The notes under the pieces were generated by a model, which searched no databases, was not told the origin of the DNA, and was given only the letters and a program-made list of their open reading frames with translations. From Penium margaritaceum (Eukaryota; Streptophyta; Zygnematophyceae; Desmidiales; Peniaceae), in NCBI GenBank assembly GCA_023375785.1, contig SZWC01001202.1:146820-210819 (forward strand): DNA of 64,000 nt, in the 5' to 3' direction. Below are positions 13,301 through 25,133 of this stretch, one piece after another. Numbering within the stretch: position 1 is the first letter of the stretch; each line of letters begins with the position of its first letter. The translations under genes were made by a program, and so were the position numbers.

Positions 13301-13682
13301 CTCGTGTTATGAGTTGTCAATGTTGACCACACATAATGGAATTCTTCGGTCATAGTCAGTGACATTTGCATCCTTTGGTTGGTCACTGTGCACGCTAGCC
13401 ACACCGTGCCACTACTTATTGAAAATCTTTCTACTTGCTAGTTGATAACTAGTGTTCCCAACCCATGGTCTCCCCCACTGACCATTTGTGACTCGTGTTA
13501 TGAGTTGTCAATGTTGACCACACATAATGGAATTCTTCGGTCATAGTCAGTGACATTTGCATCCTTTGGTTGGTCACTGTGCACGCTAGCCACACCGTGC
13601 CACTACTTATTGAAAATCTTTCTACTTGCTAGTTGATAACTAGTGTTCCCAACCCATGGTCTCCCCCACTGACCATTTGTGA
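13301..13682 (+). repeat. Tandem duplication of a C monomer
   Basis: 13301-13491 and 13492-13682 share every private variant I compared, such as 'cacataatggaattcttcgg' and 'gtgacatttgcatcc'. The offset is 191. A recent single-monomer duplication inside an otherwise regular HOR. Confidence 0.88.
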
Positions 13683-16600
13683 CTTGTGGTATGAGTTTTC
13701 AACGTTGACCACAAACTGTGAAATCCGTTTGGTCATGGTTTGTGACACATGCCTACTTTGGTTTGTCACTGTACATTGTTACCACGCCGTGTCATTACGT
13801 GTCGAAGGTCTTTGTGCTTTCTTGTTGAAAGCTAGTGTTCCCAAACCATTGTCACCCCCTCTGACTATCAGTGACTCGTGTTGTGAGTTGTAGATTTTGA
13901 CCACATGAAGTGAAATTCTTTGTTCATGGTCAGTGACATATGCATACTTTGGTTGGTTACTCTGCATTGTAGCAACACTGTGCCACTACATGTTGAAGGT
14001 ATTTGTACTTGCTAGTCAATAACTAGTATTCACAAATCATTATCTTCCACCCTGACCATTTGTGACTCGTGTTATGAGTTGTCAAGGTTTACCACACTTA
14101 GTGCCATTATTTTGTCATGGTCAGTGACATATGCCTATTTTGGGTGGTCATCGTGCATGGTATCCACACCATGCAACAACGTATTGAAGCTCCTTGAGCT
14201 TGATTTTTGATTCTTGGTGTCCTCAAACCATTGTAACCCCCTGTGACCATCTGTGAATCGTGTTATGAGTTGTCAATGTTGACCACACACAACATATTTA
14301 TTTGGTCAAAGGAAGGAACATATGCCTACTTTTTTCGTTCATTGTGCATGGTAGCCACACCCTGCTACTACTGACTGAAGGTCGTTGTACTTGCTAGTTG
14401 AGAACCGCTATTCCCACTGCATTGTTTCCTCCCCTGACCGTTTCTGACTAGTGTTATGGTTGGTCAACGTTGACCACCCATATTGAAATTCTCTTGTCAT
14501 GTTCAGTGACATATGCCTAGTTTGGTTGTTTGGTGTGCATGTTAGCCACACCGTGCCACTACGTATTGAAGGTCCTTGTCCTTTCTAGTCGATATATAGG
14601 GTTCCCAAACCATTGTATCTCCCTCTAACCATTTGTGACTCGTGTTATGAGTTGTCAATGTTGACCACACATAATGGACTTCTTCGGTCATAGTCAGTGA
14701 CATATGCATCCTTTGGTTGGTCACTGTGCATGCTAGCCATACCGTGCCACTACTTGTTGAAAATCGTTCTACTTGCTAGTTAATAACTAGTGTTCCCAAC
14801 CCATAGTTTCCCCCACTGACCAGTTGTGACTCGTGTTATGAGTTTTCAACGTTGACCACACACTGTGAAATCCGTTTGGTCATGGTTTGTGACACATGCC
14901 TAGTTTGGTTTGTCAGTGTACATGGTTACCACGCTGTGTCATTACGTATCAAAGGTCTTTGTGCTTTCTTTTTGACAGCTAGTGTTCCCAAACCATTGTT
15001 CGCCCCCTGTGACTATCTGTGACCCGTGTTGTGAGTTGTAAATATTGACCACATGAGTGAAATTCTTTGTTCATGGTCAGTGACATATGCATACTTTGGT
15101 TGGTCACTGTGCATTGTAGCCACATTGTACCACTACATATTGAAGGTATTTGTACTTGCTAGTCAATAACTAGTATTCACAAACCATTGTCTTCCACCCT
15201 GACCATTTGTGACTCGTGTTATGAGTTGTCAAGATTTACCACACTTAGTGCCATTATTTGGTCATGGTCAGTGACATATGCCTACTTTGGTTGGTCATCG
15301 TGCATGGTATCCACACTGTGCCACAACGTATTGAAGCTCCTTGTACTTGCTATTTGATACTCGGTGTTCCCAAACCATTGTTTCCCCCTCTCACCATTTG
15401 TGACTCATGTTATGAGTTGTCAACGTTGACCACACACAGCGGATTTCTTTGGTCAAAGGCAGTACATATGCATGTTTTGGTCGGTCATTGTGCATGGTAG
15501 CCACACCGTGCTACTACTGACTGAAGGTCGTTGTACTTGCTAATTGAGAAATGATATTCCCATAGCATTGTTTGCTCCCCTAAACGTTTGTGACTCGTGG
15601 TATGGTTGGTCAACGTTGACCACCCGAATTGAAATTGTCTGGTCATGGTCAGTGACATATGCCTAGTTTGGTTGTTTGGTGTGCATAGTAGCCACACCGT
15701 GCCACTACGTGTTGAAGTTCTTTGTCCATTCTAATTGATACATAGGGTTCCCAAACCATTGTCTCTCCCTCTGACCATTTGTGACTCGTGTTATGAGTTG
15801 TCAATGTTGACCACACATAGTGGACTTCTTCGGTCATAGTCAGTGACATATGCATCCTTTGGTTGGTCACCGTACACGCTAGCCACACCGTGCCACTAAT
15901 TGTTGAAAATCTTTCTACTTGCTAGTTGATAACTAGTGTTCCCAACCCATGGTTCCCTCCACTGACCAGTTTTGACTCGTGTTATGAGGTTTCAACATTG
16001 ACCACACACTGTGAAATCCGTTTGGTCATGGTTTGTGACACATGCCTTCTTTGGTTTGTTACTGTACATGGTTACCATGCTGTGCCATTACGTATCGAAG
16101 GTCTTTGTGCTTTATTGTTGATAGCCAATGTTCCGAAACCATTTTTAGCCCCCTCTGACTATCTGAGACCCGTGTTGTGAGTTGTAAATGTTGACCACAT
16201 GTAGTGAAATTCTTTGTTCATGGTCAGTCACATATGCATACTTTGGTTGGTCACTGTGCATTGTAGCCACACTGTGCCACTACATATTGAAGATGTTTGT
16301 ACTTGCTGATTGATAACTAGTATTCACAAACCATAACATTCCACCCTGACCATTTGTGACTCGTGTTATGAGTTGTCAAGGTTTACCACACTTAGTGCCA
16401 TTATTTGGTCATGGTCAGTGACATATGCCTACTATGGTTGGTCATCGTGCATGGTATCCACACCGTGCCACAACGTATTGAATCTCCTTGTGCTTGCTAT
16501 TTGATACTTGGTGTTCCTAAACCATTGTTTTCCCCTCTGACCATTTGTGACTCGTATTATGAGTTGTCAATGTTGACCACACATAGCGGGTTTCTTTGCT

Positions 16601-16719
16601 CAAAGGCGGTAAATATGCCTACTTTGGTCGGTCATTGTGCATGGTTGCCACACCGTGCTACTACTGACTGAAGGTTGTTGTACTTGCTAGTTGAGAACTG
16701 ATATTCGCATAGCATTGTT

Positions 16720-16745
16720 TCCTCCCCTGACCGCCTTTGTCCTTT
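16720..16745 (+). other. Deletion junction making a hybrid A/B monomer
   Basis: The text of the A-to-B boundary (cctcccctgaccg) runs directly into text from the end of a B monomer (cctttgtcctttctag). About 133 bp are absent. That accounts for the F-to-F spacing of 1014 here (16405 to 17419) in place of about 1147. Confidence 0.85.
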
Positions 16746-18206
16746 CTAGTCGATATATAGGGTTCAAAAACCATTGTCTCTCCCTCTGACCATTTGTGAC
16801 TCGTGTTATGAGTTGTCAATGTTGACCACACATAGTGGACTTCTTCGTTCATAGTCAGTGACATATGCATCCTTTGGTTGGTCACTGTGCACGCTAGCCA
16901 CACCATGCCACTACTTGTTGAAAATATTTCGCCTTGCTAGTTGATAACTAGTGTTCCCAACCCATGGTTCCCCCCACTGACCATCTGTGACTCGTGTTAG
17001 GAGTTTTCAACGTTGACCACACACTATGAAATCCGTTTGGTCATGGTTTGTGACAAATGCCTACTTCAGTTTGTCACTGTACATGGTTACCACGCTGTGT
17101 CACTACCAGTGAAGGTCTTTGTGCTTTCTTGTTGACAGCTAGTGTTCCCAAACCATTGTTAGCCCCCTCTGACTATTTGTGACCCGTGTTGTGAGTTGTC
17201 AACGCTGACCACATGAAGTGAAATTCTTTGTTCGTGGTTAGTGAGATATGCATTCTTTGGTCGGTCACTGTGTATTGTAGCCACACTATGCCACTACATA
17301 TTGAAGGTATTTGTACTTGCTAGTTGATAACTAGTAATCACAAACCATTATCTTCTACGCTGACCATTTGTGACTCGTGTTATGAGTTGTCAAGATTTAC
17401 CACACTCAGTGCCATTATTTGGTCATGGTCAGTGACATATGCCTACTTTTGTTGGTCATCGTGCATGGTATCCACATTGTGCCACAACGTATTGAAGCTC
17501 TTTGTGCTTGCTATTTGATACTTGGTGTTCCCAAACCATTGTTTTTCCCTCTGACCATTTGTGACTTGTATTATGAGTTGTCAACGTTGACCACACACAG
17601 CGGATTTCTTTGGTCAAAGGCAGTTCATATGCCTACTTTGGTCGGTCATTGTGCATGGTAGCGACACCGTGCTACTACTGACTGAAGGTCGTTGTACTTG
17701 CTAGTTGAGAACTGATATTCCCATAGCATTGTTTCCTCCCCTGATGGTTTGTGACTCGTGTTATGGTTGGTCAACTTTGACCACCCATATTGAAATTATC
17801 TGGTCATGGCCAGTGACACATGCCTAGTTTGGTTGTTTGGTGTGCATAGTAGCCGCACCGTGCCACTAGGTATTGAAGTTATTTGTCCTTTCTTGTTGAT
17901 ACATAGGCTTCCCAAACCATTGTATCTCCCTCTGACCATTTGTGACTCGTGTTATAAGTTGTCAATGTTGACCACACATAGTGGACTTCTTCGGTCATAG
18001 TCAGTGACATATGCATCCTTTGGTTGGTCACTGTGCTCGCTAGCCACACCATGCCAATACTTGTTGAAACTATTTCTACTTGCTAGTTGATAACTAGTGT
18101 TCCCAACCCATGTTGTTCTCCACTGACCATTTGTGACTCGTGTTATGAGTTTTCAACGTTAACCACACACTGTGAATTCCGTTTGGTCATGGTTTGTGAC
18201 ACATGC

Positions 18207-18970
18207 CTACTTTGGTTTGTTACTGTACATGGTTACCATAACGTTTCATTATGTATTGAAGGTCTTTGTGCTTTCTTGTTGACACCTAGTGTTCCCAAAT
18301 CATTGTTACCCCCTCTGACTATCAGTGACTTGTGTTGTGAGCTGTAAATATTGACCACATGAAGTGAAATTCTTTGTTCATGGTCAGTGACATATGCATA
18401 CTTTGGTTGGTCACTGTGCATTGTAGCCACACTGTGCCACTACATATTGAAGGTATTTGTACTTGCTAGTCAATAACTAGTATACACAACTCACTATCTT
18501 CCATCCTGACCATTTGTGACTCGTGTTATGAGTTGTCAAGGTTGACCACACTTAGTGCCATTATTTAGTCATGGTCAGTGACATATGCCTACTTTGGTTT
18601 GTTACTGTACATGGTTACCATAACGTTTCATTATGTATTGAAGGTCTTTGTGCTTTCTTGTTGACACCTAGTGTTCCCAAATCATTGTTACCCCCTCTGA
18701 CTATCAGTGAATCGTGTTGTGAGCTGTAAATATTGACCACATGAAGTGAAATTCTTTGTTCATGGTCAGTGACATATGCATACTTTGGTTGGTCACTGTG
18801 CATTGTAGCCACACTGTGCCACTACATATTGAAGGTATTTGTACTTGCTAGTCAATAACTAGTATACACAACTCACTATCTTCCATCCTGACCATTTGTG
18901 ACTCGTGTTATGAGTTGTCAAGGTTGACCACACTTAGTGCCATTATTTAGTCATGGTCAGTGACATATGC
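18207..18970 (+). repeat. Two-monomer (D-E) tandem duplication
   Basis: 18207-18588 and 18589-18970 are nearly identical, sharing the rare strings 'taacgtttcattatgtattg' and 'agtatacacaactcactatc'. The offset is 382 = 2 x 191. It stretches the local HOR spacing to 1534 (17419 to 18953). Confidence 0.9.
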
Positions 18971-21900
18971 CTACTTTGGTTGGTCATTGTGCATGGTATC
19001 CACACTGTGCCACAATACATTGAAGCTCATCGTGCTTTCTATTTGATACGCGGTGTTCCCAAACCATTGTTTCCCACTCTGACCTTTTGTGACTCGTATT
19101 ATGAGTTGTCAACGTTGACCATACACAGAGGATTTCTTTGGTCAAAGGCAGTACATATGCCTACTTTGGTTGGTCATTGTGCATGGTAGCCACACCGTGC
19201 TACAACTGACTGAAGGTCGTTGTACTTGCTAGTTGAGAACTGATATTCCCATCGCATCGTTTCCTTCCCTGGCAGTTTGTGACTAGTGTTATGGTTGGTC
19301 AACGTTGACCACCCATATTGGAATTGTTTGGTCATGGTTAGTGACATATGCCTAGTTTGGTTGTTTGTTGTGCATAGTAGCCACACCGTGCCACTACGTA
19401 TTGAAGTTCTTTGTCCTTTCTAGTTGATACATAGGGTTCCCAAACTATTTTCTCTCCCTCTGACCACTTGTGACTCGTGTTATGAGTTGTTAATGTTGAC
19501 TACACATAACTGACTTCTTCGGTCATAGTCAGTGACATATGCATCCTTTGGTTGGTCACTCTGCACGCTAGCCACATCGTGCCACTGCTTGCTGAAAATC
19601 TTTCTACTTGCTAGTTGATAAGTAGTGTTCGCAACCCATGACCTCCCCCACTGACCATTTGTTACACGTGGTATGAGTTTTCAACGCTGACCACACACTG
19701 TGAAATCCGTTTGGTCATGGTTTGTGACACATGCCTACTTTGGTTTGTCACTGTACATTGTTTCCACGCAATTTCATTATGTATCGAAGGTATTTGTGCT
19801 TTCTTGTTGACAGCTAGTGTTCCCAAACCATTGTTACCCCCTCTGACTATCAGTGACTCGTGTTGTGAGTTGTAAATGTTGACCACATGAAGTGAAATTA
19901 TTTGTTCATGGTCAGTGACATATTCATACTTTGGTTGGTCACTGTGCATGGTACCCACGCAGTACCACTACATATTGAAGGTATTTGTACTTGCTAGTCG
20001 ATAACTAGTATTCACAAATCATTATCTTCCACCCTAACCACTTGTGACTCGTGTTATGAGTTGTCAAGTTTTACCACACTTAGTGACATTAGTTGGTCAT
20101 GGTCAGTGACATATGCCTACTTTGGTTGGTCATCGTGCATGGTATCCACACCGTGCCACTACGTATTGAAGCTCCTTGTGATTGCTATTTGATACTCGTT
20201 GTTCCCAAACCATTGTTTCCTCCTCTGACCATTTGTGACTTGTATTATGAGTTGTCAACGTTGACCACACACAGCGGATTTCTTTTTGGTCAAAGGCAGT
20301 TCATATGCCTACTTTGGTCAGTCATTGTGCATGGTAGCCACTCCGTGCTACTATTGACTGAAGGTCGTTGTACTTGCTAGTTGAGAACTGATATTCCCAT
20401 AGCATTGTTTCCTCCCCTGACCCTTTGTGACGCGTGTTATGGTTGGTCAACGTTGACCACCCATATTGAAATCATCTGGTCATGGTCAGTGACATATGCC
20501 TAGTTTGGTTGTTTGGTGTGCATAGTAGTCACACCGTGCCACTACGTGTTAATATTCTTTGTCCCTTCTAGTTGATACACAGGGTTCCCAAACCATTGTC
20601 TCTCCCTCTGACCATTTGTGACTCGTGTTATGAGTTGTCAATGTTGACCACACATAGTGGACTTCTTCGGTCATACTCAGTGATACATGCATCCTTTGGT
20701 TGGTCATTGTGCACGCTAGCCACACCGTGCCACTACTTGCTGAAAATCTTTCTACTTGCTAGTTGATAACTAGTTTTCCCAACCCATGGTCTCCCCCACT
20801 GACCATTTGTGACTCGTGGTATGAGTTTTCAACGTTGACCACACACTGTGAAATCTTTTTGGTCATGGTTTGTGACACATGCCTACTTTGGTTTGTCACT
20901 GTACATGGTTACCACACCGTGTCATTGAGTATCGAAGGTCTTTTTGCTTTCTTGTTGACAGCTAGTGTTCCCAAACCATTGTTAGCCCCTCTGACTATCT
21001 GTGACCCGTGCTGTGAGTTGTAAATGTTGACCACATGAAGTGAAATTCTTTTTTCACGGTCAGTGACATATGCATACTTTGGTTGGTCACTGTGCATTGT
21101 AGCCACAGTGTGCCACTACATATTGAAGGTACTTGTACTTGCCAGTCGATAACTAGTATTCACAAACTTTTATTTTGCACCCTGACCATTTGTGACTCGT
21201 GTTATGAGTTGTGAAGGTTTACCACACTTACTGCCATTATTTGGTCATGGTCAGTGACATATGCCTACTTTGGTTGGTCATCATGCATGGTATCGACACC
21301 GTGCCACAACGTATTGAAGCTCCTTGTGCTTGCTTTTTGATACTTGGTGTTCCCAAACCATTGTTTTCCCCTCTGACCATTTGTGACTCGTATCATGAAT
21401 TGTCAATGTTGACCACACACAGCAGATTTCTTTGGTCAAAGGCAGTACATATGCCTACTTTGGTCGGTCATTGTGCTTGGTAGCCACACCGTGCTAGTAC
21501 TGATTGAAGGGCGTTGTACTTGCTAGTTGAAAACTGATATTCCCGAACCATTGTTCCCCCCTCTGACCATTTGTGACTTGTGTTATGGTTGGTGAACGTT
21601 GACCATCCATATTGAAATTCTTTGGTCATGGTTAGTGACATATGCCTAGTTTGGTTGTTTGGTGTGCATAGTAGCCACACCGTGCCACTACATATTGAAG
21701 TTATTTGTCCTTTCTAGTCCATGCATAGGGTTCCCAAACCATTGTCCCTCCATCTGACAATTTGTGACTTGTGTTATCAGTTGTCAATGTTGACCACGCA
21801 TACTGGATTTCTTCGGTCATTGTCAGTGACGTATTCATGCTTTGGTTGGTTACTGTGCACGGTAGCTAACCCGTGCCACTTCTTGTTGAAATTCTTCGTA

Positions 21901-22080
21901 CTTGCTAGTTGACAACTAGTGTTCCCAATCCATTATTTCCCCCCCTCACCATTTGTGACTCGTGTTATGACTTTTCAATATTGACCACACACTGTGAAAT
22001 TCGTTTGGTCATGGTTAGTGACATATGCCTACTTTGGTTTGTCACTGTACATGGTTACCACTCCATGTCACTACATATGA

Positions 22081-23662
22081 AAGGTATTTGTGCTTTCTGG
22101 CTAATAGCTACTGTTCCCAAACCATTGTTACCCCCCTTTGACTATATGTGACTCGTGTTGTGAGTTGTCAACGCTGACCACATGAAGTGAAATGGGTTGG
22201 TTATGGTCAGTAACATATGCATACTTTGGTTGGCCACTATGCATGGTAGCCACGCTGTGCCACTACATATTGAAGGTATTTGTCCTTGCTACTCAAAAAC
22301 TAGTATTCACGAACCATTGTCTTCCACTCTGACCATTTGTGACTCGTTTTATGAGCTGTCAAAGTTTACCACACTTATTGACATTGTTTGGTCATGGTCA
22401 GCGACATATGCCTACTTTGGTTGGTCATCGTGCATGGTATCCACACCGTGCCACAACTTGTTGAAGGTCATTGTGCTTGCTAGTTGATACCAGATGTTCC
22501 CAGACCATTGGTTCCTCCTCTGACCATTTGTGACTCGTGTTATGAGTTGTCAATGTTGACCACACTTAGTGGACTTCTTCCATCATAGTCAGTTGCATAT
22601 GCATCGTTTGGTTGGTCACTGTGAACGCTAGCCACACCGTGCCACTACTTATTGAACATCTTTCTTCTTGCTAGTTGATAACTAGTGTTCCCAGCCCATT
22701 GCTTCCCCCTGACCATTTGTGACTCGTGTTTTGTGTTTTCAACGTTCACCACACACTTTGAAATCCGTTTGGTCATGGTTAGTGACATATGCCTACTTTG
22801 GTTTTTCATTGTACATGGTTACCATGTCCTTTCCCTACGTATTGAAGGTCTTTGTGCTTTTTGGTTGATTGATAATGTTCCCAAACTATTGTTACCCCCT
22901 TCGAATATCTATGACTCGTGTTGTGAGTTGGCAACACTGACCACATCAAGTGAAATTCTTTCTTCATGGTCAGTGACATATGCATACTTTGGTTGGTCAC
23001 TGTGCATTGTACCCACACTGTGCCACTACATATTGAAGGCACTTGTACTTTCTAGTCGATAACTAGTGTTGAGAAACCATTATCTTCCACTCTGACCATT
23101 TGTGACTCGTGTTATGAGTTGTCAAAGTGTACCACACATGGTGACATTATTTGGTCATGGTCAGTGACATATGCCTACTTTGGTTGGTCATCGTGCATCG
23201 TATCCACACTGTGCCAAAACGTATTGCAGCTCCTTGTGCTTGCTACTTGATATTTGGTGTTCCCAAACCATTGTTTCCCCCTCTGACCATTTGTGACTTG
23301 TTTTATGAGTTCTCAACGTTGACCACACACAGCGGATTTCTTTGGCCAAAGGCAGTACACATGCCTACTTTGGTCGGTCATTGTGCATGCTAGCCACACC
23401 GTGCTACTACTGACTGAAGGTCGTTGTACTTGCTAGTTGGTATCTAGTATTTTCAAACCATTGTTTCACCCTCTGACAATTCGTGACCCATGTTATGGGT
23501 AGTGAACGTTGACCACACATAGTAAAATCATCTGGTCATGGTAAGTGGCACATGCCTAATCTGGTTGGTCGTTGTGCATGGTAGCCACACCATTCCACTA
23601 CTTGTTTCAATTATTTGTACTTGCTAGTCAATAAATAGCAAAAGGTTTCTCCCTTTGACACC
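22081..23662 (+). repeat. Satellite block duplicated from the window start
   Basis: Starting at 22081 the sequence matches base 1 onward, through the monomers E, F variant, C, D, E, F variant, A and a divergent monomer, and then the SINE-like insert. Compared with this block, the first block carries the LTR fragment (1593 bp), one extra D-E-F trio (573 bp) and the duplicated 190-bp monomer, minus about 90 bp. That sum, about 2267 bp, accounts for the whole shift in offset (22080 before against 19812 at the insert). The block is therefore a segmental duplication at about 20 kb distance. Confidence 0.88.
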
Positions 23663-25133
23663 AGGTCAGTTTTTGTTGATTTGTTACGCGTAGGTGTCTT
23701 CACTGGAATACTCCCTCCCACCCCCCTAGATGGATGTTCCGTGGACGACCTGGAGGACAGATTTGCGACCGCATTATGACACCCCCCCTACCCCCCCATG
23801 GCTTAGGCTCGAAGGTAGAGTTGAGGTATCACAACACGGCCGNNNNNNNNNNNNNNNNNNNNNNNNNNNNNNNNNNNNNNNNNNNNNNNNNNNNNNNNNN
23901 NNNNNNNNNNNNNNNNNNNNNNNNNNNNNNNNNNNNNNNNNNNNNNNNNNNNNNNNNNNNNNNNNNNNNNNNNNNNNNNNNNNNNNNNNNNNNNNNNNNN
24001 NNNNNNNNNNNNNNNNNNNNNNNNNNNNNNNNNNNNNNNNNNNNNNNNNNNNNNNNNNNNNNNNNNNNNNNNNNNNNNNNNNNNNNNNNNNNNNNNNNNN
24101 NNNNNNNNNNNNNNNNNNNNNNNNNNNNNNNNNNNNNNNNNNNNNNNNNNNNNNNNNNNNNNNNNNNNNNNNNNNNNNNNNNNNNNNNNNNNNNNNNNNN
24201 NNNNNNNNNNNNNNNNNNNNNNNNNNNNNNNNNNNNNNNNNNNNNNNNNNNNNNNNNNNNNNNNNNNNNNNNNNNNNNNNNNNNNNNNNNNNNNNNNNNN
24301 NNNNNNNNNNNNNNNNNNNNNNNNNNNNNNNNNNNNNNNNNNNNNNNNNNNNNNNNNNNNNNNNNNNNNNNNNNNNNNNNNNNNNNNNNNNNNNNNNNNN
24401 NNNNNNNNNNNNNNNNNNNNNNNNNNNNNNNNNNNNNNNNNNNNNNNNNNNNNNNNNNNNNNNNNNNNNNNNNNNNNNNNNNNNNNNNNNNNNNNNNNNN
24501 NNNNNNNNNNNNNNNNNNNNNNNNNNNNNNNNNNNNNNNNNNNNNNNNNNNNNNNNNNNNNNNNNNNNNNNNNNNNNNNNNNNNNNNNNNNNNNNNNNNN
24601 NNNNNNNNNNNNNNNNNNNNNNNNNNNNNNNNNNNNNNNNNNNNNNNNNNNNNNNNNNNNNNNNNNNNNNNNNNNNNNNNNNNNNNNNNNNNNNNNNNNN
24701 NNNNNNNNNNNNNNNNNNNNNNNNNNNNNNNNNNNNNNNNNNNNNNNNNNNNNNNNNNNNNNNNNNNNNNNNNNNNNNNNNNNNNNNNNNNNNNNNNNNN
24801 NNNNNNNNCCCCCCCCCCCCCAGGTTGCAAGCCTATTCTATATTGCACGTACGAGGATTCAAACCCAGGACCTACACTCCATAATCTAACGCTATAATCA
24901 CTGAGCCAGCGCATATGGTGTTCATATGATGTCCTAATGACATTATAAGGGTTCCTATGGGTAAAGGGCATAAAATAAGGTGGTGAAAGATTAGAGGGTA
25001 GTTTTCAGAATTATGAATGATAACAAAGTTGGTTTAATCATAAAAAGATTGACGCAGACGGAATTTCAAAATTTACAACTTTGAGCTTGAATAACCTCTC
25101 AATCATTTCTCCAATTGACCAGCCGTAAGAAGG
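23663..25133 (-). mobile_element. SINE-like insert, copy 2, with assembly gap
   Basis: The same insert as at 3851, with the same edges ('aggtcagttttt' on the left, 'agccgtaagaaggaaagttg' on the right) and the same flanking monomers. The tRNA-like B-box complement (ggattcaaaccc) lies near 24854-24866. The C-rich part is replaced by an N run followed by 13 C. Without the N run its length agrees with the other copies. Confidence 0.6.
23843..24808. other. Assembly gap, 966 N
   Basis: An N run lying exactly at the C-rich tract of the SINE-like insert. In copies 1 and 3 the same interval, from the 'acacgg' word to 'caggtcgcg', is only about 13-16 bp, and in copy 4 about 45 bp of mostly G. The stated gap size is therefore far larger than its relatives predict. 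Confidence 0.97.

Larger units (their letters stand above)
4365..22080 (+). repeat. 191-bp satellite with 1146-bp six-monomer HOR, main + array
   Basis: The cleanest HOR stretch. Monomers run A-B-C-D-E-F repeatedly. The F-class start (the atg of 'atggtcagtgac' or a close variant) falls at 5729, 6875 and 8021, exactly 1146 bp apart, and then at about 9165, 10309, 12774, 15258, 16405, 17419, 18953, 20093 and 21241. Departures from 1146 are explained by local duplications (near 11.3, 13.3 and 18.2 kb) or a deletion (near 16.73 kb). The first 800 bp after the insert hold divergent monomers shared with copies 2 to 4. The dyad 'ggtcaacgttgacc' recurs in B monomers. I see no gene, no RNA gene and no transposon in this stretch. 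Confidence 0.95.

Noticed and set aside
23730-24971. Three open frames of about 380 codons on both strands
   Set aside because: They exist only because the N gap contains no stop; most of each translation is unknown residues.
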